DNA of 64,000 bases from Heterotrichella gracilis (lineage: Eukaryota > Sar > Xanthophyceae > Tribonematales > Xanthonemataceae): assembly GCA_032358255.1 (NCBI GenBank), contig JAULBX010030486.1, forward strand, positions 1 through 64,000. The letters run 5' to 3'. Positions 19,587 to 31,742 of the stretch are shown one piece after another; positions within the stretch are counted from its first letter, which is position 1; the number at the start of each line of letters is the position of its first letter. The translations under genes and the position numbers were made by a program. Below the pieces are notes generated by a model, which was not told where the DNA came from, did no database searches, and saw nothing but the letters and a program-made list of their open reading frames with translations.

Positions 19587-22500
19587 ATGTTCCCACAAGC
19601 CAAGCTGATCGTGGCCTGCATCGCCTGGCGTCTCTTCAACGCGTCGCTGGTCCAGACCAGCTTTGCTCCAGACGAGTACTGGCAAAGCATAGAGGTTGCA
19701 CACCGCATCGCGTTCAGGTGTGGTCAAAAGCCTGTCAAGGTGTACCGGGTTGGAACTACAGCTTGCGTTGCACCCTTTGCTGGGCACTGGCGCGGCAAGG
19801 CACCTAGCCACTACCAGATGTTGTACTGCTCTCTCCATGAAAGGGAACACGACAAGCTTTGTACTATGCAAGGACATGCCGTGACCATCGCACCTCATTA
19901 TCAACAGCCAATACGTGCAGCCCACCACTTGCACGGGCTACGTCGCTGTGTCGAGCAGACAGCGACCCAGGTGGCAGGCTGCACATATCTGCCAGTGCAC
20001 ACTCCTTGCTAGCCCTCACGCCCACCCGATGCCTGGCTTGTTCACATAGCTACGAGTGCATATGTCGGGCACTGTGCCCATGGTATAGGGTTCAGGATCC
20101 TGCTTTCTGCCAATAGCTAACCTTACTTTCTGCCTGGTTCAGGTATGGACACCTGACGTGGGAGTGGGCAGCGGGGCTGCGCACCTACCTGCACCCACTG
20201 CTGTTTGCTGGACTATACAAGGTAAGGCTCTACTAAGCTTCCTGGGTAGTGCGCACGCTGGCAGCCCCCAGGAACCTTCTAGCTGCCATGCTCAGGCTAA
20301 ACAGTAGTATCGGCAGAGCCACTCCTATTCCACCGCATCACTGTGAATGGTACCGCAACTTGTTCCTATTGCACAACATAGGGTATGCCCCTATGCCGGC
20401 GTACCGTACCATGCGCAGACTCTTGCGGGTGCGGCTGCATCACCCTTGGTGCCTGCCCACCACCCTCACCCTAAACCCTAAACCCTAAACCATGAACCCA
20501 TCCCTCCCCCCCCCAGGTGCTCCAATACTTTGGACTAGACACACCCTATGCAGTGGCCAAGGGCCCCGCCTACCTCCAGGCTGTGTTTGCCGGACTCACC
20601 GACTACTATGTGTACCGCCTGGCCAGGGTCTTGTTCGGCAAGCAGGCGGCAAGGTGAGGGGGGGAGGGGTCAGGGATGGCATGTGGTTCCACCGTGGCAT
20701 TTACGTGCAAATATTCGGTATTTGCAAGAGTTTGGTGCCCTATCCTTCCCATTACTCTTGACGGCATCGATTCTCCCTTCCCCCATGCCTCCCCCGTGCA
20801 CACTGCCACTGAATCCTCCCCATGCCCCCCCCCCCCCCACACACACACCATCCAAACAACTCCACCCCATCCCCTCACCCTGTACACCTACACCACCACC
20901 TCCTATCCCCCGTCCCACCCTCACCAACCCTCACAGGGCTACCCTTGCATGCCAGCTCACCTCGTGGTTCAACTTCTACTGCTCCACCCGCACCTACCTC
21001 AACTGCATGGAGTCACTCACCATGACAGCGGGGCTGTACTATTGGCACGTGGCGCATGCGCGGGGGGGGCGCGGGGGGTGGGAGGCGCGCCCACTGGCGG
21101 TGGCCCTGGCTGCGCTGGGGGTGGTGCTGCGCCCCACCAGTGGAACCACATGGCTGCTGCTGGGTGAGGGCAATGCCAAAACCCTAAACCGCTTACCCTA
21201 AACCCGTGGTTGTGGAGCGCGAGATGTATTGTGTATGGGCCCCCACTCCAAAAAAAAAAAAAAAGCTCTTGCGCACCTCTGATTGAATCCCAATCCCTTA
21301 TACCCTTTTCCTGTCGACTAATGGTTGCCACTCTAAAACATTGTCTTCCAACATGATCGGATCGCTACTCACTCCATCATGCATGCGGGGCGATTGGCAC
21401 TTGCGCACCTCCACATGCCCCAGACCACCCCGTGCACAGTTGTACATAACCCTAGCCCTAACATCAACCTCGTGGCATGCAGGGATGTATGAGCTGGCCG
21501 CCGGCCCCCACCCGCTGCGCTTTTTGTTCCTCGAGTGCCTACCCCTGGGGGGTGCGGTGCTGGGCCTGACCCTGGCTGTGGACAGGCACTTTTACGGAAG
21601 GTAGGGGCCAATACTAATACTTGGCAGTTTACATTTTGATTATGAATAAAGAAGTACAATTTTATATACCTTTATATGCAAGAATCAAATGAGGCTTTTG
21701 AAGGTAGGGGCCAACAGACTTTGACATCATTCTTACTCCTCGTGTAATGCTGATCATAAGACAGACTCAACACAATTAGCTATAACACAGTTAGCAGCAG
21801 TTACAGCAGTTGCAGTGAGGTTTGTACCTTTGAGTGTATTAAATGCAAAATTGCATGCTGAAAAGCATGGTTCAGCCTTCCCATACCCCCAAATTCCATG
21901 AAAATGCAATCATCATGGTCTTCAAAAGTGAAGCAGCACACCCACTTCCCTCCCCACCCGCAGGCACGTGATCGCCCCCCTGGAATTCCTGAATTTCAAC
22001 CTGCTGACGGGGGGCAGCGCGCAGTTTGGCAGCCACCCCTGGCACTGGAATGTCACTGCCGCCCTCCCCGCTGTGGCAGCCACCTTACTCCCCCTGGCAC
22101 TGTGGGGCGTGGTCACCAGCAAGAAGTACGGTACCTACATGTTGAAGGAATCTGTGTGTGTACCTGTGCAGGCTTGCATTCTGTGCCTTTGTCAGTGTGG
22201 CATCCTACTTCCTTCCCGCCAGAGCTGCGTCCTGCACTGCAGCTGATCATGCCATAATGCAACTTTACCTCCAGGAGTAAACCTAACCTGCGCCACATGC
22301 GCTGACCCTAGCATTTACCACCCTGGATCCTGAACCGCGCAGGCGCTGGCTTGCATTCTGCGCACTTGTCAGCGTAGCCACCTACTCCCTCCCCGCGCAC
22401 AAGGAAGGGCGCTAACCTGGGCCACGTGCGCTGAAAACAGTATCTACCACCCTGAACTGTGTCCCCCTAAACCCTACATTTTGCATCATTCGCAGGCGCT

Positions 22501-24533
22501 GGCTGGCATTCTGCGCCCTGGTGAGCCTAGCCACCTACTCCCTCCCCGCGCACAAGGAGCTTCGATTCATTCTGCCCACACTGCAGCTCATCATGCCGTA
22601 CTGCGGCTACGCACTGGCGCGGCTGTGGGCCGCCGCGGCCGCACCGCCGCGACTCGAATGCCAGCCATTGGCGTCATTCCCCAAAGGGCTGTCGGGCCAT
22701 GGGGCTGCGTCAGCGCCCGAGGTGGGAGGCGATGGGAGCCAAGGGGGTGAAACGGCGGCCAATGAGGGCGCGGCGCCGGATGCAGCGGCCAATGGGGGCC
22801 CGGCAGCGGGCCACGTGGCGGCCAATGAGAGCGCAGCAGCCCACCAGGTGGAAACCGACAAGGATGGGGTCAGTGCAGTGAAAGGACTGCGTCAGCGCAA
22901 GGGGAGAGACAATACTGTGGAGGTGGAAGGGGAGGTTGTGGGGTCCCTCTCTGGGTTGGAGCACACGGCGTGGGTCATGCGGCGGCCTGCGGTGGGTGTG
23001 CGTGTGCTGTCAGCGCTGTGCACGCTGGGCCTGGTGGCCCAGCTTGTGGCGGGGCTGTACTTTTCGCTGCTGCACCAGGTGCGGGGGGTATTGTGGGTGC
23101 ATGGAATGTGAGGTGTGGTGTTGTGGAGTACTGCTCTCACCTCATTTCATATCCTTTCATCCTCAAAACGCCTATGTGCGTCCCCTTTCTTTCTTTCTTC
23201 TTCTTCATGCCATCTCATATCTTCCATGTCATGTCATTCTGTGCCAAAAGAAAATTATCTACCTCATTTGGTGACTAGTCTGTCTGTCCCCCTATTCTGT
23301 CCCCAATTTCTCCCCAACACCCTGCACATGACCCCATCCCTTCTCTTGCAGCGCGGCGTTGTGAGTGTGATGCACTACCTGTCTGGCAAGGCGCGCCAGG
23401 ACCAGTTCCTATCCGTGCTGCTGCTCATGCCCTGCCACTCAACGCCGCTGTTCAGCCACGTGCACAGGAACGTCACGCTGCACTTCCCGGACTGCACGTC
23501 GCAAGGTGAAACCTCTTAAAACCTACACTAAATTGACATTCATTTTTGTTCATGTGAATAATGGCTACATCGAAGCTTGTATTATTGGACCACCACCGCC
23601 AAACCCCCTTTGCTTTTCGATGCGTGCCCCTTTCTACACCCCTCACATTGCCCCCCCTCCACACTCTCCACATCCATCCCAACCTCTTTCAGCCCCCTTC
23701 CCAGACCCCGCAGTGTAGTTCCCTCCTTTCACCCCCACCTCCCACACCCTCTTCACCCTTCCATCTGTCCCCCCGCAGTGTGGTACCCCCAGGTGCGGGA
23801 CCTCAACCTGCACCAGCCCCGCCTGCCTGGCTGCATGACCTCAAACTTCAGCGGCAGCGGGTTCTCGCCCCCCTTTGAGCGCATGTCAGACATGCAGTGC
23901 CGCCCAGTGGAGAGCACCGCTGTGTGGCTGGACCCCGCGGGCTACCTGGACCACATGCTGCAGGAGAGGAAGATGTATAACAGGTGGGGTGGTGGTGGTG
24001 GATCCTGCCCCTGGATGAAAGAGCACCTTGCACCAACAGGTTATGGGCATGCTGTAAATGGTTCATCATCATTATCATCATCATTATCACAAATCATTAC
24101 AAATCATCAGCAGCAGCACCACCACCAATCGCAGCAGCAGCAGCAGCAGGGTTTCATGCCCCACCTGCCGTTGACCTCCCTACCCCCGCCCGCCAACTGC
24201 ATGTCATCCCCACACCTCCCCTGCCCCCCACCCACCCCCATCCCCTTCATACACCCCACCCCAACTGTACCGACTGTACCCACTCCCAAACCCACCCCAT
24301 GACCTCCAAATTACAGGCACGTCGTGGGCATGCGCTCATTAGTCGCCTACAGCCATGTGGTCTTGTTTGATGACCTGGAGGCGCAGCGCCCAGTGGCCGT
24401 GAAGCTGCGCGAGAAGCTGTTCCGGGTGCGGCGCCGCTTCTTCCACGCGCATTGGGCGCCTGATGGGGAGGCGAGGCGCCAGGTGGTGGTGTATGAAAAC
24501 ACGCGCTGGGCGCCACCCAAGCCGCAGAAGTGA
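19587..24533 (+). CDS. PIGB: GPI mannosyltransferase 3 (PIG-B, GT22)
   Basis: Ten exons in phase give 670 aa: 19587-19717, 20143-20221, 20517-20653, 20937-21163, 21483-21600, 21964-22125, 22496-23078, 23352-23505, 23779-23983, 24317-24533. This ER membrane enzyme adds the third mannose to the GPI-anchor precursor from dolichol-phosphate-mannose. The luminal GT22 acidic motif TSFAPDEYWQS lies at residues ~24-34, followed by RYGHLTWEWAAGLRTYLHP, both PIG-B hallmarks. The HKELRFILP motif conserved in GT22 enzymes is present, and several hydrophobic segments fit a multi-pass protein. Human PIG-B is 554 aa; the extra length is mainly a low-complexity Ala/Gly/Asn-rich insert (22640-22960) after the HKELRF segment. 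Exon 7 has two decaying copies in the intron before it. Confidence 0.92.
20463..20490. repeat. Telomere-like CCCTAAA tract
   Basis: Three to four CCCTAAA units lie just upstream of the exon 3 acceptor of PIG-B, C-rich strand in the sense direction. Confidence 0.9.
22167..22253 (+). repeat. Exon echo of PIG-B exon 7 (older)
   Basis: CAGGCTTGCATTCTGTGCCT and following bases match the start of exon 7, and the CACTGCAGCTGATCATGCC block matches its next part with a deletion in between. The frame is lost. Confidence 0.75.
22337..22408 (+). repeat. Exon echo of PIG-B exon 7 (younger)
   Basis: GCAGGCGCTGGCTTGCATTC through CCCCGCGCACAAGGAA repeats the acceptor and first ~60 bp of exon 7 (22496) with few changes. 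It sits about 155 bp upstream of the real acceptor. Confidence 0.85.
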
Positions 24534-25669
24534 GCGCTGTCTGGGGTTTAGGGTCATATCTTGAACCCTAAAAGATCCCAAATCCTAGGCGGGGGGGTAT
24601 GAATGTGCGGGAATAGGCACTCAGCGCCGCCCAAGCTCCGGGCAAAGCAGCCTGGCACTGCCAGGGGTGTGTGGACTCCAGTATCGGATACTGCTGTGCA
24701 GTGGGAAGTACGAGGCTTGTAAGAAATAGAAGATACCGCCGTGCGCTGACACTGTCACCTATTCTCTAGAGCATTCCGGAATCCGATGATGGCCATCCGA
24801 TGATGGCCCGGGCCAAGTCTGCAGCCAACATGTCAATTTGAAATTGCAATTGGATGCTGTGCAGCGCATGCATTGCCAATCCATTCATGGCATGCGCATG
24901 CGCTGTACCGGACACCGTTACGGTACCGGCAACGATTGCTTAATTGAATGTGCATGCATGCGAGCTACCAGCAGGCTGAGTTATCGTAATTGTCACCCGA
25001 TGTTGTGGTCACCTATGGTGGCACTGTTACAGTCGGCAAACTTCGGTCAGCAGCGGCTTGCCTGGTGAAGAGGTCTGACCTTACAGCAGAAGTGCAAATC
25101 TCTTTGATCAATTCGAAAATCAACTTAGGATTATCTGTATTGAAGCGCCTAGACTCCAATCCAGACAGGTTGTCAGCGAACGTGATCAGTTCGACATAAA
25201 TTGAATGCTATCCACAATCCTAATAGTAATTGGATTCGTTGGATGTTCCTTGGAATTCCCATACGATGATAACCACAAAGGCTGATATAAAAATAGCCTC
25301 CATAATTAAATCATCCTTAACCCCACTAAAGTTACGGTGATATGCACAGAAAAACTCGCTTAACCACAAACCAGAAACGCTACACTTCTACCATGCTATG
25401 CTACTCAGTACCATGCATACAAACCTCTACCTTATAATCTACCATGAACCGCAAGTACTCAGACCCTTCATGCCCAAATGAGACAGTTGCAAATCGACAA
25501 TATGGCCACAACCGTGCTGCTACGTCGGACTCCCCCCGCCAAAGGGGTTTGCAACAGTGCACCTGTGACTCCACACAGCTGCGTGCGTTTTCCTATCTTT
25601 CTTTCTAGCGCCGCACCACGCGCCCACAGGTGATCGCACAGGGGGGCAAACCCCGGCCCTGTGGGCCCC
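24534..25669. other. Convergent intergenic region
   Basis: Lies between the stop of PIG-B and the stop of the STE20-like kinase, so it should hold both 3' UTRs. A GGTTTAGGG...CCCTAAAAG pair lies at 24543-24572. The rest shows ATGCATGC words around 24870-24960 and AT-rich DNA to about 25440. No gene was seen. Confidence 0.5.
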
Positions 25670-28600
25670 TCACAGCGTGCCTTCAAAGCGCTTGAGGTGC
25701 GTCTTGTCACGCGCCACCTGCTCCTGCCACCTGGAAGCACATGCCAATCAGCACGTGAACGAGAGCGCATACAGAATAACATGAATAATGACAGGAAAAA
25801 TGACGACATGCCACCGCAGTCCCTCCATAGTAGACAAAACGTAACAAGGGAGGGTTAACAGGACCGTAGGCAATCCGGGGAGGAATGCAACCTCGAAGAA
25901 CATGCCGACAGCGCATGAATATTCATGGCAGCACATACATGGTTGGAACCAGTGTCCGACACCCACCTTGCCAGCAGGAAGTTGCCCAGCGGGCCCAGAT
26001 CCTTGCTGCTGGTGGGGGTGACAAACCCTAATCCTAAACCCTAAACCCTAAACACACCTCGCCAGCAGGAAGTTGCCCAGTGGGCCCATATCCTTGCTGC
26101 TTGTGGGGGTGGCTGACGTGAACAGCGACTCGGCAGACTGGCGCAGGGGCTGCACCCCCGGCTCACGCGTGACGCTCAGCAGCGCTAGCATGTCTGCGAG
26201 GGTGGTCTCCAGCGCGCCGGGTACCTGGTGGGGTGCAAGTGGTGGGTTCAGGATTTAGGGTCTAGGGTTTAGGGTCATGAGCGCACCATAGTCCTGGGTG
26301 GGACTGGTGGGGTGGAAGTTGAAAGCGTGGTGCATTTAGGCTGGGATCGTGACATGGGTCACGTTGGGCCATACCCTCTATGCCTTGAACAAAGTGGTGT
26401 GGCAAAGTGGATGCCCGCCAAGGGCAAGGGCCACGTTGAGCAGCGCGAGCATGTGCATTCGCATTGGTGGTCCCCAGCGCGCTTGGTAACTAATGCAAAT
26501 GTGAGGCGGGAATGTGCTTGCGCAGCAGATGCATGCCATGCTTGCGAATGTGACTGCGTGGGTTGGCATTAAAGTGGCCTACGTTATACCCTGAACCCTA
26601 ATAGCAGCATGCCAGCCACATTGGCCCCGCACAACCAATCACGCAGCACCCACCGCGCGCCAACCATGGTTACCCTGCACCACCAAGCACGCCCAACACA
26701 CCGCCAAGCCTTGCGCACCACCCACCACCACCCCACCTGATCCTCCAGCTTGGACAGCGCAAAGATTGCTGACTCAGCAGACGTCTTGGCGCCCGTGTCG
26801 TTGCCCGCCGCTGACGTCAGCGCAGGCTCGAGGATGGAGTCGATGAGAGCAGCGTTGGAGTGCGCGCGTGTGTGCGCCCGCACGGTGCCGGTGGCTGGCG
26901 CCGCGAGGGGTTTGGGGGCGGGGGAGGTGGTGGGGGGCGGGGGCGGCGGCCGCCGCACGGTGTTCCTGCCTGCGGTGGGTGCGGTGTGTTCAAATGAACG
27001 GATATTGCAAGCAACAAACCTGTTGATATCCATTGGCCTGTGGCGCAGCTGGCGTGCGATGCCATGCGCATGCCAACCTTCTAGTTCATAGTTACAGGAT
27101 AATACCGACCACCACACCCATGCAATCCATCATACACCCACATTGAACCCCCATGCCCCGTCCCTCCTCCTGCATACTGTACACCCAGGTCCCCACCACC
27201 ACCACCAGCGCAGGCCCTCCCCACCGGCCCCCACCTGGCGACACCACATTGGCCGGCGCCGCGGCCTTGACTGTCCCTGTCCACGCGCCACCTGGCGGGC
27301 CCCTTACGGTGCCACCTGGCGGTGTGGCCCTCACCGTGCCGCTGCCAGCCCCTCCCCTGCCCGCCTCCGAGGGGAACTCCCAGGCTGGTAGCGTGCCTGT
27401 GTACACTGAAAATGGGAAATGAACAACAAAATGACAAGAATTTATCCTAAATCATAGCTGGAACCCACAATTCACCCCATTTCCCAGTCAATATCTGCCA
27501 ATTCTTTATTTACTTTTGTGCACCGGAATGAGATTTACAGTTTTAGTTTTCGTAACTTAGATACCAGCCGTGCCTGTGTATGGGCTTGTGTCCTGTCGTG
27601 CTGCCTCCACCACCCGCTTGTGCTGCGCGTGCTGGGTGATGCGGTCAACCAGCCGCTGCTGGGGGCTGGCTGTGGCCACAAAGGGGTGCGCGAGGAGCTC
27701 CCGGGCGGTGGGGCGGGCTGCGGGGTCCTGGGGGGGCGGAGGGGGTGGGGCGCGTGTGGGTGCGTTCGCTAGAAGAAGGGTTGAGGGTTTGGTTACACAG
27801 CATGTTTGCACAGCAGAAATACATGGGTGGTAATTGCAAGCGGTGATACTTCAATCCAGATTGAGCGCTGGGACTGTTCATGGGCGCCCAAACCAAAAAA
27901 TCACTACCCTTAAACCGTCATGGCCACACACTGGCCCTGCCCAAACCCTCACCTTCTGCAGGCATGCTGCCACAAACGACTTGAATTCTGTGCTGAATTT
28001 GCCCTCCAGCTGGGGTGGGGGCTCCTTAGGGATTAGGAACAGCACGCGCATGGGGTGGAGGTCCCCGTTGGGGGGGTTGCCCTTGGCCAGCTGCGGGTGG
28101 TGGGTGTGGGTGTGTGGGTGTGGGTGTGGGTGTGTGGATGCTTGATGCATGTTATCCGTCGCATGCCGATGCCCAGCAATCCACCATCGATTCGCGCCAT
28201 CCTCGCCAATATCTTTTAGACTTTTCACAAAAAAGTATATTCCAAAAGCAAGCGGTCCATGCTGGAACGTGCGTAAGGAGGGCTGCATGACATCCCCCCC
28301 TCCACCACCAACCACCCCACCCACCTCAATGGCTGTGATGCCCAGAGACCACACGTCTGCAGACTCGGTATACCCCTCCTCAGAGCTCTCAATCACCTGG
28401 AAAGTGGTCAAGCAATTTGGGAACACAGATGATCTGAGATGACAGACTGGGGTTGACGGATCCGTACTCCTGAACGAGAGCGCCCCAAGAAGGAAACAAA
28501 ACCGCTACAGGTCAAGGGCCACAAGAACAGAAGGCAAGCAGGGGAGGCAGCAGCAGCTCTCGATCTTTGTTTAGGGTCAAGGGTTTATATCTCAACTCAC

Positions 28601-30004
28601 CTCGGGTGCCATCCAGTAGGGCGTGCCCACAAACGTCCTCCGTTTGTACCCCAGGGTGCCTGTCAGCTGGCCCGACACCCCAAAATCCGAGATCTTCACC
28701 GCCCCCCGGCTCGACAGCAGTATGTTTGCTGCCTTGACATCCCGATGGATGCGGTGCTGGCTGTGGAGGTACATGAGCGCATGGAGTACTTGCTGGACCA
28801 CAAAGGCAATGCTGGGCTCGTCCAGGGGTTCCGTCAGGACCTGGGCGGGTACAAATACTTTCAAATTCGAAAAAAGTACCCCATTTATGAAGTTGACTAT
28901 ATTTTCAAATAGAAATTCCATGCCTGCAACTGGTTTGTAACGACAGGGCAATGAATCTGTTGGTGGGTGGGTAGGCTGCTGGCGTGCGTTAGCACGGTGC
29001 TATGGCAACGCTGCTGATGCCTAACAAGCTGCTCAATGCAGTGGTTTCAACCCCATGGTTGTTGAAAGTTGTTTATTGAGGGCATACGCACCAGGTCCCC
29101 AACAGCGGTCGCCATGAGCTCCATGACAATCATCAGCTGGGAGCTGCCGGGCTTCATGACCGAGCCGTAATACTCGGTGATGTACGGGGACTGGCACCTT
29201 GACAGCACTGCAATCTCCTGCACAACCGGGGCGCAGCCGGTGGAACACTGTGCTCCCAAGGGTGTTGGCAACGCAGCTTCACACATGCATGGCAGGTGAC
29301 TATTGGGATGAAAATCCCTGCTGCAGCTTCAGCAGCCTGGGGGCAAACTCCCCGGCAGGTTCCCGGGGGGGCATGCAAGAGTAGCACCTGGCCTACTTGC
29401 GCATAGAGCGAGGATAACAGAAACCCTAAACCCTACACAGTTATATAGGGAGCTACACAAACGGTGTGCAGCAGGTCGTAGCTCGCAGCACCGGAGCAGA
29501 CAGGGAACTGAACCCTATGATAGGGTTTTGTGGACAAGGCAATCAGGGACCCACGGCGTGCGCATACACATGCCCTCCACACCTTGTGCACATCGTCTAT
29601 GTCGTCTTCCCTGCACCACCACAGCATGCCGATCTGAGTGAAAGTGAGACTGGGGAATAGGTTTGGAGAGGTGGGTTGCGCACAAAAGGACACCCACACC
29701 ACATGAAGCAAAGGACCAGAGTGGGTTGAAGCCACTTACAGCTCTTCAAGATCTAGCACTTTGATAGCGACCTCTCTCTCGGCTACTTTATCCCACCTGC
29801 AGCGAGAAATGCCGTTAAATAATTATGCAACTGCGGTGTCCAGTTGGGAAACCGGACGGGTTGGTCGGGCCATCTAGATCTTGGCCATATGCATGCATAT
29901 GCCGCTTGTTGCCCCACTCACGCTTTATATACGTCCCCGAAACTCCCCCTCCCGATACACTCCCCCAGGTCATAGCGGTCTGCTGTGACTGCCTTCTCCC
30001 CCAT
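25670..30004 (-). CDS. STE20-family (GCK/MST-like, SIK1-type) protein kinase
   Basis: Exons 30004-29922, 29796-29740, 29610-29583, 29217-29092, 28840-28601, 28396-28325, 28090-27953 and 27727-about 27585 join in phase into a kinase domain. It has the Gly loop [54 protein letters not shown] and [14 protein letters not shown]. The SDFGVSGQL and GTPYWMAPE motifs are typical of GCK-group STE20 kinases. A Pro/Gly-rich linker follows (about 27405-27190 and 26980-26742). The C-terminus is 26231-26065, [13 protein letters not shown]...[12 protein letters not shown], and 25730-25670, [20 protein letters not shown] and stop; this end resembles plant SIK1 (Hippo/MST-type). The start [13 protein letters not shown] is the only ATG before the Gly loop. 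Exon boundaries in the linker are uncertain. Likely role: cytosolic Ser/Thr signalling in growth and cell-size control, by family. Confidence 0.85.
25964..26020 (-). repeat. Exon echo of STE20-kinase exon end
   Basis: GCCAGCAGGAAGTTGCCCAG and following bases repeat 26062-26120, the donor end of the next-to-last coding exon, about 100 bp into the following intron. A CCCTAAA tract (26023-26055) separates the two copies. Confidence 0.85.
26023..26055. repeat. Telomere-like tract between exon and its echo
   Basis: Four to five CCCTAA(A) units on the plus strand, so TTTAGGG in the sense of the minus-strand kinase gene, directly after an exon's donor and before the echo of that exon. Confidence 0.9.
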
Positions 30005-31742
30005 GGCACCGCCGTCCAGTTCACGATCGAAGTGCTATCTGCTCAAGGAACATTCCGAGCCAAGGGGCCGCGCCCATTCGAAAGGGTGTAGTGGCTGATG
30101 CAGAGGGCCGCGCAGCGGCAGTTAGCTCTAACACTCTTTAAAGCGGCGATATTGACAAATGGGAAAGTACTTGGGTGGAGCTCAAGCGGTGGTACTCGCC
30201 GCTGTTTTGCAAGGGGCTGAGTATGTGGGTGCAGGGTAAAGCTTTAGGGTGCATGCAAACGACCAACACAGCCCGACACAGGTGCCTCTGGTCCTCACGA
30301 TCTATAGGCCAATGCGCTCACGGTCACGCTGCATCAAACCGGGCCCGCACCAGAAGGCTGCTCACTGCTTTGGACGTCTTGCATGCAAAAACTTTGCCCA
30401 GGACCGTCCTCGGCAGGTTCTCGGCCTAGGGTTTAGGGTTTGACGCCGCAGGTTCAGGTGCGCACCTGGCGGGAAGTTCAGGGCGTGCGCTCAGCAACAA
30501 AAACAGCCGCGCTCGAAAGCAGGCCTTGGGCTGCTTTCCTGCGCTGGTCTCCGCGGAATGTACATCAACCTTTGTTTGAACTGGGGTGGCACTGTCCGAG
30601 ACTCCTCTCTCGGCTATGGACCCCTTGTCTTCCACGGCATGTTTGGCGCGGCTACAGTCCAAGTGAAAGCAGCTGCTGGCACTGCTGCCCTTTCGCCCCC
30701 GGAAAATCCACACCCCCGCAAGGTGAGTTAGACAGCCCCATCCCTATATGCGTGGCGCTGATTGTTTTTGGCCGCGTGCTTCTGCCACCATATGGGGAGT
30801 ACGGAAGGTTCTGAAACGTGGGGTGCGCCCACCATGGGAGGCACTGATCCGCCTGCCATCGCCTCCGGATGTCGCTCACTTTACGGCAGCCTCTAGTCAG
30901 GAGGTACCTGACATACGTAGATCTTCAGGGGTTTGGTGCTTGTTGAGGTCTATGTTTTCCCTCCCGGCGGCCCACAGCTTGTTGCATCTCAGCCGAGCGA
31001 AAAAGTGTTTTTCGCCTCCCATGTATGTTGGGCGTTTCCGTGTTGGGGCTGCCCGCGGCTCGCGGATGTTCAATCTGTTCCCGCCCCCGCACAACGCAGT
31101 TGCAGTAGCGGAAGCCGGTTCTTGCACTTGCGATGGCCCTTAGAATGCCACACTTGCCAGTTGGTGTAGGCCGCGGCCCGGGGCGGGGCATGGCAGGGTG
31201 TCTAGTTGACTGCCGCTGTTTTTCAGGTGCTTGGGTGTGCTTTGCGGGTTGCTAGGGCAGGGTAACTCTCACGTCTCCAACACAACTACACGTTAGCGTT
31301 CAGTGCTTGGGGGTTAGATTGTGCCGCTGCCCCCTTGCAGGAGGTTGTGTGCTCCAGGCTGCCTTCGTTGTGCATTTTCAGTACTTGTCTGCACGTTGTG
31401 GGGCCGCGCACCGCCGCGCACCAGCACCCCAGTGCCTCCCCCCACTAGCTACCCGAGCCTTTCGCAGCAGTGGGGTACTGCTATGGATACGGCGTGAAAG
31501 CTCTCCGCTGTGCAACTTGCCCTCTGGTGGCCTGTAGTACCCACACGTGGAAACGGCGCAGGCCTCCTTTAAGCCAGGACACCTGCTATAACAAGGAGTG
31601 GAGCTTCTGGCGGAGCCTTCATGAACGACACCAAGCTTGCTGAAACACCTCTTTTTCACTTAACACGTTTTTGTAAGTCTGCTGCACGCCCCCCTTCCCA
31701 GTGTTGTGTTCTGGTTGGCTTTTGAGCCCTGGATAAGGCCCC
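30005..31742. other. Intergenic; unassigned open stretches
   Basis: Upstream of both the minus-strand STE20 kinase and the plus-strand 14-exon gene. A plus-strand open stretch at 30470-30722, ending at a good donor (CGCAAG before GTGAGT), reads GMYINLCLNWGGTVRDSSLG and continues HGMFGAATVQVKAAAGTAAL. It looks like a real exon, but no partner exon, start or family was found. A GGGTTTAGGGTTT word lies at 30427-30440. Confidence 0.35.
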
